Source: Butyrivibrio sp. LB2008
Lineage (GTDB): Bacteria; Bacillota; Clostridia; Lachnospirales; Lachnospiraceae
Direction: 5' to 3'
NCBI RefSeq assembly: GCF_000621565.1
Contig: NZ_JHXZ01000009.1
Coordinates: 186,001-250,000 of the forward strand
Length of the DNA stretch: 64,000 bases
In this document: one piece after another, positions 51,313 to 60,844 of the stretch
Numbering within the stretch: position 1 is the first letter of the stretch
Layout of the letters: the number at the start of each line of letters is the position of its first letter
Notes under the pieces: generated by a model
What the model was told of the DNA's origin: nothing
What the model saw: the letters and a program-made list of their open reading frames with translations, nothing else
The model's database searches: none
Position numbers and translations under genes: made by a program

Positions 51313-51612
51313 ATGGCAGAAAAAGATCAGGACAAAAAAATAAAGACCGCGGTTGCTCTCGGATACGATCCGAATGAGAACGGGGCGCCCGTAGTACTTG
51401 CTTCCGGAAAAGGCGCGCTTGCCGAGAAAATTATCGAACAGGCGCAGGAAAATAAGATTCCCGTGCATGAGGACAGTAAGCTTGCGGATACACTTTCAAA
51501 GCTTGAGATCGGTGAGATGATCCCGCCTGAATTATATGAAGTTGTAGCGGAGGTCCTTGTCTTTGTAGATGCGATGGATAAGATAAAGGCAAAGGATAAG
51601 ACCAGAAGATGA
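51313..51612 (+). CDS. flhX: FlhB C-terminal domain homologue (FlhX/YlqH)
   Basis: A 99-residue stand-alone copy of the cytosolic domain of the flagellar export switch FlhB. Visible: KTAVALGYDPNENGAPVVLA, GALAEKIIEQAQENKIPVHED and LADTLSKLEIGEMIPPELYEVVAEVLVF. It lacks the membrane part and starts after the self-cleavage NPTH motif, so it should act as a soluble switch-like piece. It pairs with the FliK-like gene two bases upstream, the natural partner of FlhB in switching export. Confidence 0.9.
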   Translation: MAEKDQDKKIKTAVALGYDPNENGAPVVLASGKGALAEKIIEQAQENKIPVHEDSKLADTLSKLEIGEMIPPELYEVVAEVLVFVDAMDKIKAKDKTRR

Positions 51613-51977
51613 ATAAAAGAGATGTAGGAACTTTTTATGAAGATATCGCGGCTGAATATATCAGAAATAACGGCGGCAAGATCGTAAAGAGAAATTACAG
51701 GTCAAGACAGGGCGAGATAGACATTATTGCAAGAGACGGCGATTATCTTTGCTTTGTTGAAGTAAAATACAGGGCCGGGGATAAATACGGAGATGCGCTT
51801 GAGGCAGTAGGCTTTGCCAAGCAAAAGGCCGTTTGTAAAGCTTCTAAAGTATATATCCGCATGAACGGAGGAGATTTTGATATGCCAATGAGGTATGATG
51901 TAATTGCGGTCAATGCTTCCGAAAATGGTATGTGTAATGTAAAATGGCTAAAAAATGCTTTTGAATATGTTTTGTGA
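51609..51977 (+). CDS. YraN family (UPF0102) endonuclease-like protein
   Basis: 122 residues of the UPF0102 family, a PD-(D/E)XK-like fold. Motif: GEIDIIARDGDYLCFVEVKYR with Asp and E-V-K. Overlaps flhX by four bases (ATGA). The family often sits near rnhB in bacteria, and its role is unproven, though a link with DNA repair or uptake is assumed. Confidence 0.93.
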   Translation: MNKRDVGTFYEDIAAEYIRNNGGKIVKRNYRSRQGEIDIIARDGDYLCFVEVKYRAGDKYGDALEAVGFAKQKAVCKASKVYIRMNGGDFDMPMRYDVIAVNASENGMCNVKWLKNAFEYVL

Positions 51978-51990
51978 TATGGAGAAATAA

Positions 51991-52872
51991 ATGATCAGAT
52001 ATATAGACATCAAGAGATGTGGCAATGAAAAGACAATGGAACTTAGAGAAAATAAAGGTGTTCACTACCTTGTTTTTCCGAAAATAGAAGAACTTGGGAT
52101 TGTAGACCATCTCTTTAGTACAAGGCTCGGAGGAGTTTCGAAAGGCTGCTTTTCCGAAATGAATCTAAGTTATACCCGCGGAGATGAAAAAGAAGCCGTG
52201 GATGAAAATTACAGGAGAATATCCGATGTTCTGGGGCACGGAAGAAAGCTCGACGATTTCGTATGCACATTCCAGACACATACGGTCAATGTTATGAAGG
52301 TTACGGAAGAAGACAGAGGCAAAGGCCCTGCTAAGCTTCGCGACTATACGGATATAGACGGACTTATAACCAATATTCCCAGAATTATTCTGTCAACCTT
52401 CCACGCCGATTGTCCGCCGGTATTTTTTATAGATCCGGTCAAAAGAGCTATCGGCCTTTCACATTCGGGCTGGAAAGGCACTAAGGGTGAGATCTCGGCA
52501 AGGACAATTGAAGCAATGACAAAAGAATACGGAACTGATCCCAAAGACCTTATCTGTGCGGTAGGCCCTTCAATATGCGGTGAGTGCTACGAGATCGGTG
52601 GAGACGTTGCCGATGAATTTGCTGAAAATTATACGCAGGAAGAGCTTGAAAGAGAAAATATACTCGTTCCTTATCCCAATGGGAAATTCAGGCTGTATCT
52701 GTGGAATGCGATAAGATATACACTTATTAAGAGCGGCGTAAAAGCTGAGAATATTCTTATTACAGATATCTGTACCAGATGTAATCCGGATCTTTTGTTC
52801 TCACATAGGGTACACAAGGATAACAGGGGAAATCTGTGTGCGTTTTTGTCACTTAAGGATGATTTGGATTGA
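51991..52872 (+). CDS. pgeF: PgeF/YfiH family purine nucleoside phosphorylase-type laccase-domain protein
   Basis: 293 residues of the former multicopper polyphenol oxidase (DUF152) family, now known to act on adenosine and inosine or as a peptidoglycan-editing factor. Metal-binding marks: FQTHTVNVM, FHADCPPVFF, HSGWKGTKGEI, and GPSICGECYEIG. Ribosome site GGAGAAATAA supports ATG 51991. An internal ATG at about 52036 (MELREN) is possible. Follows yraN by 13 bases. Confidence 0.92.
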   Translation: MIRYIDIKRCGNEKTMELRENKGVHYLVFPKIEELGIVDHLFSTRLGGVSKGCFSEMNLSYTRGDEKEAVDENYRRISDVLGHGRKLDDFVCTFQTHTVNVMKVTEEDRGKGPAKLRDYTDIDGLITNIPRIILSTFHADCPPVFFIDPVKRAIGLSHSGWKGTKGEISARTIEAMTKEYGTDPKDLICAVGPSICGECYEIGGDVADEFAENYTQEELERENILVPYPNGKFRLYLWNAIRYTLIKSGVKAENILITDICTRCNPDLLFSHRVHKDNRGNLCAFLSLKDDLD

Positions 52873-52887
52873 TTTTGTGAGGTTAAT

Positions 52888-53583
52888 ATGGAAAACATTT
52901 TAGTATGTGATGATGATAAAGAAATAGTAGATGCCATTGAGATCTATCTTGAACAGGAAGGATTCAGAGTCTACAAGGCATATGACGGAATAGAGGCGAT
53001 AGAAGCCATGAAGAAAGCTGAGATACAGCTTGCAATCGTTGATATCATGATGCCGAGAATGGACGGAATACATTTTGTGAAGGAACTTAGGAAATTCAGT
53101 ACAATTCCCGTAATTTTTCTTTCTGCCAAAAGTGAGGACTCCGATAAGATACTCGGTCTTAATATCGGTGCGGACGATTATGTTTCCAAGCCGTTTAATC
53201 CGCTTGAACTTGTTGCAAGAGTCAAATCCAATATCAGAAGATACGTGTCTCTTGGACGTATGGAAGAAAAAGAGAATGTCTATTCCTCAGGCGGACTTGT
53301 TATTGATGATAATTCAAAGGAGTGTTTCGTTTACGGCGAGAGCATAAGGCTTACACCTATTGAGTACAATATTCTTGCGTTTCTTGTAAAAAATAAAGGA
53401 AAAGTATATTCGATCAATCAGATATATGAGCAGATATGGCATGATTCTGCGGTATGTGCGGACAATACAATAGCCGTTCATATCAGACATATTCGTGAAA
53501 AAATTGAGATCAATCCAAAGGATCCAAAATTCCTTAAAGTTGTCTGGGGTGTCGGATACAAGGTTGAGGATGAAAATATATGA
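52888..53583 (+). CDS. OmpR family response regulator
   Basis: 231 residues: receiver domain (residues 3-115) with acid pair Asp9-Asp10, phosphate acceptor Asp52 in IVDIMMPRMDG and Lys101 in VSKPF; C-terminal winged helix DNA-binding domain (RLTPIEYNILAFLVKNKGKV and IAVHIRHIREKIE). It overlaps the histidine kinase gene by four bases (ATGA), a typical pair. Target genes are not evident. Confidence 0.96.
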   Translation: MENILVCDDDKEIVDAIEIYLEQEGFRVYKAYDGIEAIEAMKKAEIQLAIVDIMMPRMDGIHFVKELRKFSTIPVIFLSAKSEDSDKILGLNIGADDYVSKPFNPLELVARVKSNIRRYVSLGRMEEKENVYSSGGLVIDDNSKECFVYGESIRLTPIEYNILAFLVKNKGKVYSINQIYEQIWHDSAVCADNTIAVHIRHIREKIEINPKDPKFLKVVWGVGYKVEDENI

Positions 53584-56051
53584 AGAAACAAGGCTTTAAA
53601 TATAGCGTGATGATACGCATTTTTCAACATATATTGGCTGCCTTTGTTGTTTTTATTGTAATTTCTGCGGTTGTGGGAACAAGCGTTGTTATTAATAGTG
53701 CGGGAAAAGATATTTCTTACAATCTCTATGAATCTGACAGAAGTAGAAGTTATGAGGAATCATATCTTTTTAATAATATCTTTGGAAACAATATGTCCAA
53801 TGTGTTCAGGCTTGTTGCGGAAAGGACGCAGCTTGAAACAAAGGGACAGTATGACGGCAAGAAAGTTATTGATGTTACTGCATATGTGAGTAAGGGAAGC
53901 GTTCTTCCCGGAGATTATATCACGGCAAATTACTATCTTTCGGATCTTTTAAACTGGGGAAAAAGCGGATTTGAATATAAAAAGATGAAGTTCACCCCGG
54001 AAGACAGTAAGGCGTTTCTTAGCAGAACTACGACATATACGCATCTTAACAACAATGTGATTTCGGGAGGTATGAATTCATATCTGAGCTCCCAGCTTGA
54101 TGACAACAGCTTTACGTTTCCTATTTCTGCAAGTACGGATCCGGAAGGCGGCGAATATAATATTCTTACGACTAGATATAAGACCACTGACGGTAAGGAG
54201 ATTCAGAATCTTGTTTCGACCTGGGAAGATTACAATCTTTTGGCGTCTTATGTCGATGAATCGGCAAATAATCTTGTACTTAACTTTACGGAGTACAGCA
54301 AGCTTATAAATTATTACAGCTATCAGAATTCCAATCTCAGATATTACATTACGAGGATGATAAACGGCAAGACTGAAGTATATACAAATGTAGAAGACCT
54401 TAAGGAAGAGATTCCGGGAGTGGACGTTCTTGAGAGATTCAAGAAGTATGGAAAGTATATCTATTATTGTCCCTATGAGCTTATGTATGATACAAATACG
54501 CTCATAAATGAAAATACCGTCAGATCTGTGATCAAGACATACAGTTATGCATATCCAGATCAGATTAAAGTATATATTGCTGTTGATACCAATGGATATC
54601 CTGCATCGGATGACTTTTCCAAGGGAAAAGCCAGCTTTTCGAAGTATATGCCTTATCGCAGCCAGCTCTATATTGTATGCGGCTTGGCGGTACTTTTATA
54701 TTTGATTCTTTTCACTGTATATATCGTAAAGATTCCTGTGAGAGAAAACGCAGATTGCAATCATAAGAGAATAGGCACAGAGCTTTTGATAATCCTGTGT
54801 ATGGCGATAATGGCTGTTCCGTTTGTTATTGTCGGCATTGTGATCAATGTCTGGCATGTGAATTTCGGAAGGATATTAAGGCACGTTCTTTTTCCGTATT
54901 ATGGAATCATATCTTCGGTTGTTATCGATATCGGCCTTTTATCACTTGTTTACGGACTGGTGCAGAAGGGAAAAGATACCGTTTTATGGGAAGACAGTGT
55001 ACTTAAGAAGATAGTTGCCCTTTTCAGAAAAATGATATTAAATACCACAAATAACACAAGCGTGATCGTAAGGACCTGGATTCCGTATGTTCTTTTTGTG
55101 GTCATAAATTTCCTGCTGTTTAAGATAGGGATTCTCGGCATTGTTATTGCCGGATTTTTGGATACTTTGGTAGGACTATATTTATACAGGCAGAACTTTG
55201 ACAGAGAAGGAATTATCCATGTTATCGAGAATATCAAAAAGGGCGATGTGAGTGCCAAAGTTGATGTAAGCGAACTTCATTCCGATAATATAAGCCTTGC
55301 GGAGGCGGTTAATTCAATCGGTGAAGGAATTAAGATTGCTGTAAATACCAGTATGAAGGACGAAAAACTAAAGGCGGATCTTATAACAAATGTCTCACAT
55401 GATATTAAGACACCGCTTACTTCCATCATCAATTATGTCGACCTCATCAAACGGGAAGATATAGATAATGAGAAGGTAAAAGAGTATGTTGAAGTTCTGG
55501 AGTCCAAATCCCAGAAACTTAAACAACTTACGGAAGACCTTGTTGAGGCGTCCAAGATAAGTTCGGGTAATATAAGCATTCAGCTTGGAAAAATAGACTT
55601 TGTCGAGTTTATAAATCAGACTATAGGTGAGTTTTATGAGAAGTTCGAAACGAAATCCTTAACTTTGATATTCAAGCATGAAGAGCAGAGTATGTGCATC
55701 AATGCTGATGCAAGACATTTGTGGAGAGTTGTAGAGAACCTCTTAAATAACGTTTGCAAATATGCTCTCTCGGGAACCAGAGTTTATATGGATATGGCCT
55801 ATATTAAAGAGGGTGATCGGAAAAAGAAAGTTGAGTTTTCTGTAAAGAATATTTCCGAAACTGAGCTTAATATCGGCGTTGATGAACTTACCGAGAGATT
55901 TATCAGAGGTGATGAGTCCAGAACGACGGAAGGAAGCGGGCTTGGGCTTTCTATAGCAAAGAACCTGACTATCGCGCAGGGCGGAGAGTTTGAGATAAAG
56001 CTTGACGGAGACCTTTTCAAGGTAGTTATTTCTTTTGAGCATATGGAATAA
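53580..56051 (+). CDS. sensor histidine kinase with large extracellular domain
   Basis: 823 residues: membrane helix at about 12-37, an extracellular region of about 330 residues (40-370) of unknown fold, then a cluster of five or six membrane helices (370-540), a HAMP-like linker, and the kinase. His607 is in NVSHDIKTPLTSIINY; ATP-binding boxes are NLLNNVCKYA (N) and GSGLGLSIAKN (G2). This layout, with a multi-helix bundle after the sensor domain, is found in Lachnospiraceae kinases near cell-envelope systems. Signal unknown. Confidence 0.93.
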   Translation: MKKQGFKYSVMIRIFQHILAAFVVFIVISAVVGTSVVINSAGKDISYNLYESDRSRSYEESYLFNNIFGNNMSNVFRLVAERTQLETKGQYDGKKVIDVTAYVSKGSVLPGDYITANYYLSDLLNWGKSGFEYKKMKFTPEDSKAFLSRTTTYTHLNNNVISGGMNSYLSSQLDDNSFTFPISASTDPEGGEYNILTTRYKTTDGKEIQNLVSTWEDYNLLASYVDESANNLVLNFTEYSKLINYYSYQNSNLRYYITRMINGKTEVYTNVEDLKEEIPGVDVLERFKKYGKYIYYCPYELMYDTNTLINENTVRSVIKTYSYAYPDQIKVYIAVDTNGYPASDDFSKGKASFSKYMPYRSQLYIVCGLAVLLYLILFTVYIVKIPVRENADCNHKRIGTELLIILCMAIMAVPFVIVGIVINVWHVNFGRILRHVLFPYYGIISSVVIDIGLLSLVYGLVQKGKDTVLWEDSVLKKIVALFRKMILNTTNNTSVIVRTWIPYVLFVVINFLLFKIGILGIVIAGFLDTLVGLYLYRQNFDREGIIHVIENIKKGDVSAKVDVSELHSDNISLAEAVNSIGEGIKIAVNTSMKDEKLKADLITNVSHDIKTPLTSIINYVDLIKREDIDNEKVKEYVEVLESKSQKLKQLTEDLVEASKISSGNISIQLGKIDFVEFINQTIGEFYEKFETKSLTLIFKHEEQSMCINADARHLWRVVENLLNNVCKYALSGTRVYMDMAYIKEGDRKKKVEFSVKNISETELNIGVDELTERFIRGDESRTTEGSGLGLSIAKNLTIAQGGEFEIKLDGDLFKVVISFEHME

Positions 56052-56070
56052 AAAGATTAAACAGAATCAA

Positions 56071-56112
56071 AAATCTCCGGCTTTTCAAATAACATTGAAG
56101 AGCCGGAGATTT
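56071..56112. terminator. bidirectional terminator between kinase and prs
   Basis: AAATCTCCGGCT (56071-56082) pairs over 12 bp with AGCCGGAGATTT (56101-56112), with an inner TTCAA/TTGAA pairing. Converging genes on both sides. Confidence 0.92.
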
Positions 56113-56121
56113 ATTTTATGA

Positions 56122-57321
56122 TCAGTCGAACAATTCATCGGGAGTCTTGCATCCGGAATTGTACTTGCTTACGATTTCACGAATCTTGTCTGTAGGCATA
56201 TTTACGCTTGCCAAAGTAGCATCGTGATTAAGGAAATCAATTATGGTTGCGAGGAACTTACCCATATCGGCAATAAAGAGATACGGTCTTGTTGTGATCT
56301 CGGGATCCATATATGTAAGGTTTGTTGTTATAACGGCATCGAAGTATTTCTTCTCATAGCCTTCATCGAACTTATCCATTCCGTTAGTGAAAAGACCGAA
56401 TGTAGTGCAGATGAATACTCGTTTTGCACCCATGTTCTTGAGCTGCTTGGCTGTATCTATCATACTTGAGCCGGATGAGATCATGTCATCGATTATGATA
56501 ACGTCTCTTCCTGAAATGTCTGAACCGAGGAATTCGTGTGCAACGATAGGATTGCTTCCGTTTACTACATGAGCATAGTCACGTCTCTTGTAGAACATTC
56601 CTGTGTCAGCACCGATAACGTTGGCAAAATATACAGCTCTGTCAAGAGCGCCTTCGTCAGGGCTGATAACGGTGAGATGATCCTTGTCTACGATAAGATC
56701 GTCTATATGTGAGAGCAGAGCTTTCATGAACTGATATGAAGCAAGGAAATTATCAAAGCCTCCGAGAGGTTTTGAATTGGAAATCCTTGGATCGTGAGCA
56801 TCAAAAGTAATGAAATTGGAAATGCCCATGTCATAGAGCTCTTTAAACATCTGGGCCGCATCAAGAGATTCCATGCCGTTTCTCTTGTGCTGTCTTCCTT
56901 CATATAAGAAGGGCATGATTACATTGATTCTTTTGGCCTTGCCTGTCAGGGCACCGATAACTCTCTTAATATCCTGATAGTGATCGTCGGGAGATTTGTG
57001 ATTTATGTAATCATACATTTTATAAGTAATGCTGTAATTGCATATATCAGTGAGAATATACACGTCGTTTCCGCGGACGCTTTCATTGATCGCAGCCTTT
57101 GCTTCGCCGCTTCCGAAACGGTTAAGACAGTAGTTTATCTTGTAGCTGTCCTTGACATATCCGTGAAAAGCAGGGTCGTTCTCAGGCATTTTGTAAAGAT
57201 TGTGGCGAAACTCCGAAATATAATGATCTACGCTGTCTCCCAGCTCTTTTGCTGAGTCCATAACGATCAAATTAAGCGGAGCAACCGGAATAGATGTTTC
57301 CAGTATAGAAAAATCTGGCAT
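56122..57321 (-). CDS. prs: ribose-phosphate pyrophosphokinase
   Basis: Makes PRPP from ribose-5-phosphate and ATP, needed for nucleotides, His, Trp and NAD (NadC here). 399 residues, about 80 longer than the E. coli enzyme, with an N-terminal leader and a longer C-terminus, the second type seen in Lachnospiraceae. Marks: INVIMPFLYEGRQHKRNGM, DAHDPRI (metal), VISPDEGALDRA, and VIIIDDMISSGSSM (PRPP loop). Divergent from the DUF512 gene. Confidence 0.94.
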   Translation of the reverse strand: MPDFSILETSIPVAPLNLIVMDSAKELGDSVDHYISEFRHNLYKMPENDPAFHGYVKDSYKINYCLNRFGSGEAKAAINESVRGNDVYILTDICNYSITYKMYDYINHKSPDDHYQDIKRVIGALTGKAKRINVIMPFLYEGRQHKRNGMESLDAAQMFKELYDMGISNFITFDAHDPRISNSKPLGGFDNFLASYQFMKALLSHIDDLIVDKDHLTVISPDEGALDRAVYFANVIGADTGMFYKRRDYAHVVNGSNPIVAHEFLGSDISGRDVIIIDDMISSGSSMIDTAKQLKNMGAKRVFICTTFGLFTNGMDKFDEGYEKKYFDAVITTNLTYMDPEITTRPYLFIADMGKFLATIIDFLNHDATLASVNMPTDKIREIVSKYNSGCKTPDELFD

Positions 57322-57400
57322 ATTTGTTCCTTTCTTCGGAATCTGAAGTTTGTATTTTCTGAAGCATTTAACTTCCTATATTGTTTTATCATTATGCTTA

Positions 57401-57429
57401 CTGACAAGTCAAGGAATTTCATATATAAT
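57401..57429 (+). promoter_or_regulatory. promoter of the DUF512-der operon
   Basis: CTGACA (57401-57406), exact 17-base spacer, TATAAT (57424-57429), about 44 bases before the chosen ATG at 57473. It lies in the divergent gap (57322-57472) after prs. Confidence 0.8.
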
Positions 57430-57472
57430 ACTTTATTGGGGTAATCCTGCAGAATATGAGGTTATTTTTTTA

Positions 57473-58831
57473 ATGGTTTCAAAAAAAGGGCACCTTATCG
57501 GCAGAGTCGAAGAGGGCAGCATTGCCGAAGAACTTAATATTGAGCCGGGTGACAAATTGCTCAAGATCAACGAACAGGAGATCAAAGATATTTTCGATTA
57601 TCAGTATCTTGTTCAGGACGAGCATTTGGAAGTCCTTATCGAAAAGGCGGATGGAGAGGAGTGGATCCTTGACATTGACAAAGAATTTGATGAGGATCTC
57701 GGAATAGAATTTGATAACGGGCTCATGGACAATTACAGATCTTGTAGCAATAAGTGTATCTTTTGTTTCATAGATCAGATGCCAAAGGGGATGCGCGATA
57801 CTTTATATTTTAAAGATGATGATTCCAGACTTTCTTTTTTGCAGGGCAATTACGTCACATTGACTAATATGTCCGATTCGGATATCGACAGGATCCTTAA
57901 GTATCATCTTTCGCCCATCAATGTTTCTTTTCAGACAACCAATCCTGAACTCAGATGCAAAATGCTCGGAAACAGATTTGCCGGGGAAGCTCTTAAGAAG
58001 GTGGACAGGCTGTGTGCGCCCGGAACGGGAATTGAGCTCAACGGTCAGATTGTTCTGTGCAAGGGCGTAAATGACGGGGCGGAACTCGAGAGATCAATAT
58101 CCGATCTTACGAAATATATTCCGAATCTTCAAAGCGTATCGGTTGTTCCTGTCGGGCTGTCCAAGTACAGAGACGGTCTTTACCCTCTTGAGCCTTTTGA
58201 GAAGGAAGATGCCTGCAATGTCATAGATATGATAGAAAAGTGGCAGAAAAAAGTGTATGATGAGCACGGCATTCATTTCATCCATGCTAGTGACGAATGG
58301 TATTTCCTTGCGGGAAGAGAGTTTCCCGAGGCCGAGCGCTATGACGGATATATTCAGTACGAGAATGGCGTAGGCATGATGAGACTTCTTCTGGATGAAT
58401 ACGGAGAGGCGCTTTACGCACTTACAACCGGCCATGCAGATGAGCTTAATTCCATAAAAAGAGAAATCTCACTTGCGACGGGAAGACTTGTTTATCCATG
58501 CATACAGCAGATTGCTGAAAGAGCGATGGGAGTTTGCCCCGGGCTTAAGGTTCACGTATATGAGATAGTCAATGAGTTTTTTGGCGAAAGGATCACTGTT
58601 TCGGGACTTCTTACCGGACAGGATATTATAAAGCAGCTTAAAGGCAGGAGACTTGGAACAACGCTTTACCTTCCCGAGAATCTGCTTAGAAGCGGCGAAG
58701 ATTATCTCCTTGATGATGTTAAGATAGGAGATATAGAAAAAGAGCTTGATATAAAGATTGGAATATCAAAGTGCGACGGTCATGAACTTGCGGCAGTACT
58801 ATTCGGTGTTCCGGTCGATAATACATATTAA
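57473..58831 (+). CDS. DUF512 family protein (PDZ, radical-SAM-like)
   Basis: 452 residues from ATG 57473 (MVSKKGHLIGRVEEG); the longer frame from 57350 includes the promoter and is rejected. Order: PDZ domain (residues 3-70, GSIAEELNIEPGDKLLKINEQE), a radical SAM-type motif C-x3-C-x2-C in SCSNKCIFCFIDQ, and the C-terminal DUF512 domain. The family is widespread in clostridia next to der, as here, and is thought to be an iron-sulfur protein; the reaction is unknown. Ends 12 bases before der. Confidence 0.93.
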   Translation: MVSKKGHLIGRVEEGSIAEELNIEPGDKLLKINEQEIKDIFDYQYLVQDEHLEVLIEKADGEEWILDIDKEFDEDLGIEFDNGLMDNYRSCSNKCIFCFIDQMPKGMRDTLYFKDDDSRLSFLQGNYVTLTNMSDSDIDRILKYHLSPINVSFQTTNPELRCKMLGNRFAGEALKKVDRLCAPGTGIELNGQIVLCKGVNDGAELERSISDLTKYIPNLQSVSVVPVGLSKYRDGLYPLEPFEKEDACNVIDMIEKWQKKVYDEHGIHFIHASDEWYFLAGREFPEAERYDGYIQYENGVGMMRLLLDEYGEALYALTTGHADELNSIKREISLATGRLVYPCIQQIAERAMGVCPGLKVHVYEIVNEFFGERITVSGLLTGQDIIKQLKGRRLGTTLYLPENLLRSGEDYLLDDVKIGDIEKELDIKIGISKCDGHELAAVLFGVPVDNTY

Positions 58832-58843
58832 AAAGGAAAATAC

Positions 58844-60172
58844 ATGAGCAGAAAAAATATAGTAGCGGTGGTCGGAAGACCAAATGTCGGAAAATCAACA
58901 CTCTTTAATGCTCTTGCGGGAAGCAGGATTGCCATAGTGCAGGACACTCCCGGTGTTACAAGAGACAGAATTTACCAGGATGTAGAGTGGCTTAATCATA
59001 GCTTTACTCTTATCGATACAGGTGGTATCGAGCCTGATTCAAAGGATATTATTCTCTCACAGATGAGAGAGCAGGCACAGATTGCCATAGATACGGCTGA
59101 TGTTATCGTATTTATGGTTGATGTTAAACAGGGACTTACCGATTCTGATTCCAAGGTTGCGGATATGCTCAGAAGATCGGGAAAGCCTGTTGTTTTGTGT
59201 GTAAATAAGGTGGACAGCTATAGCAGGGATTCACTTGATGTATACGAGTTTTATAATCTTGGAATAGGTGAGCCTTTCCCTATTTCTGCGGTTAACAAGC
59301 TTGGAATAGGTGATCTTCTTGAGGAAGTTGTAAGCCACTTTAGCAAAGATTCCACAAATGATGAGGAAGATGATACTACCAAGATTGCCATTATCGGTAA
59401 GCCCAATGTAGGAAAATCATCAATTATCAATAAGCTTATCGGGGAGAACAGACTTATCGTTTCCGATATTGCAGGAACAACAAGAGATGCCATTGATACG
59501 GAAGTTAAATACAACGGCAAGAAATATACATTTATTGATACGGCCGGACTTCGCAGAAAGAGTAAGGTCAAGGACGAACTTGAGCATTACATGATCGTCA
59601 GAACAGTCGGAGCCGTTGAGAGAGCCGATGTAGCCATTCTTGTTATCAACGCCGAGGACGGTGTTACCGAACAGGATGCGAAGATCGCCGGAATAGCTCA
59701 TGAGAGTGGAAAAGCTGTTATCATTGCTGTAAATAAATGGGATCTTATCGAAAAGGACAATCATTCGGTTAAGGAGTTTACCAAGAATATCAGAAATACT
59801 CTGGCATTTATGAATTATGCGGAGATTATCTTTATTTCTGCGCAGACAGGCCAGAGACTTGTTAAACTCTATGAGATGATCGATATTGTAAGTGAGAATC
59901 ACGCTCTAAGAGTTTCTACGGGTGTTCTCAACGAGATCATGACTCAGGCAGTTGTAATGCAGCAGCCACCGAGTGACAAGGGCAAGATATTAAAGCTTTA
60001 CTACATCACTCAGGCTTCGGTTAAACCGCCGACTTTCGTTATCTTCGTAAATGACAAGAAGCTTATGCACTTTAGTTATACGAGATATATAGAGAATCAG
60101 ATCAGAGAAGCATTCGGATTTAAGGGTACGCCCCTTAGATTTATTATAAGAGAGAGAAAAGAGGATAAGTAA
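58844..60172 (+). CDS. der: ribosome biogenesis GTPase Der
   Basis: Der (EngA) has two GTPase domains in tandem and a KH-like C-terminal domain and acts in 50S assembly. 442 residues. First G domain: [23 protein letters not shown]; second: [35 protein letters not shown] precedes the ATG. Starts the run der-plsY-gpsA. Confidence 0.98.
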   Translation: MSRKNIVAVVGRPNVGKSTLFNALAGSRIAIVQDTPGVTRDRIYQDVEWLNHSFTLIDTGGIEPDSKDIILSQMREQAQIAIDTADVIVFMVDVKQGLTDSDSKVADMLRRSGKPVVLCVNKVDSYSRDSLDVYEFYNLGIGEPFPISAVNKLGIGDLLEEVVSHFSKDSTNDEEDDTTKIAIIGKPNVGKSSIINKLIGENRLIVSDIAGTTRDAIDTEVKYNGKKYTFIDTAGLRRKSKVKDELEHYMIVRTVGAVERADVAILVINAEDGVTEQDAKIAGIAHESGKAVIIAVNKWDLIEKDNHSVKEFTKNIRNTLAFMNYAEIIFISAQTGQRLVKLYEMIDIVSENHALRVSTGVLNEIMTQAVVMQQPPSDKGKILKLYYITQASVKPPTFVIFVNDKKLMHFSYTRYIENQIREAFGFKGTPLRFIIRERKEDK

Positions 60173-60173
60173 C

Positions 60174-60827
60174 ATGGAAAGAGTAGTTTGTTTGATTGTG
60201 GGATATGTATTCGGCCTGTTTCAGACAGCAGTTTTATACGGGAAAATGAAGGGCGTTGACATCAGAAATGTCGGAAGTAAAAACGCCGGAACAACAAACA
60301 CACTCAGAGTTATGGGAGCTAAGGCAGGACTTGTAGTTTTGCTTGGAGATATGTTCAAATGTATTTTTGCCATAATCCTTACTTATTTCCTTTTTGGCAG
60401 AAGCAATCCGGATCGTAGATATTTTTATATGATCTATACAGCTGCAGGTGCCGTACTTGGTCACGATTTCCCGTTCTTCCTTAAATTCAAGGGCGGAAAG
60501 GGAATCGCCTGCACAGCTGGATATATCATTTCCATGGGATGGAAGTTCGTTCTTGTAGGATTGATAGCTTTTTTTGGCCCTTTCAATGTCACACATTTTG
60601 TATCACTCAGCAGTCTTTGCCTTTATACATGTTTTTTGATCCAGTATGTGATCTTTGGACAGCTTGGATTTTTGGGCAACCTTCCGCAGAGTGAGCTCAA
60701 TGAAATGTATGTGATAGTTGCGCTTCTTACCGCGCTTGCTTTTTATCAGCACAGAGGCAATATCAAGAAGCTTATTTCAGGTACAGAGAGAAAGACTTAT
60801 ATTTCAAAGAAGAATAAAGTCGACTGA
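60174..60827 (+). CDS. plsY: acyl-phosphate glycerol-3-phosphate acyltransferase PlsY
   Basis: PlsY transfers the acyl group from acyl phosphate (made by PlsX) to glycerol-3-phosphate. 217 residues, about five membrane helices. Family marks: NVGSKNAGTTNTLRVMG, AGAVLGHDFPFFLKFKGGKG, and HRGNIKKLISGTERK at the end. Two bases after der; followed by gpsA, which supplies its glycerol-3-phosphate. Confidence 0.96.
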   Translation: MERVVCLIVGYVFGLFQTAVLYGKMKGVDIRNVGSKNAGTTNTLRVMGAKAGLVVLLGDMFKCIFAIILTYFLFGRSNPDRRYFYMIYTAAGAVLGHDFPFFLKFKGGKGIACTAGYIISMGWKFVLVGLIAFFGPFNVTHFVSLSSLCLYTCFLIQYVIFGQLGFLGNLPQSELNEMYVIVALLTALAFYQHRGNIKKLISGTERKTYISKKNKVD

Positions 60828-60844
60828 TCAGGAGGATAAATTTT

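Noticed and set aside
57350..57472. Longer N-terminus for the DUF512 protein, with a membrane helix
   Set aside because: The stretch contains a CTGACA-N17-TATAAT promoter and the PDZ domain starts normally at 57473.
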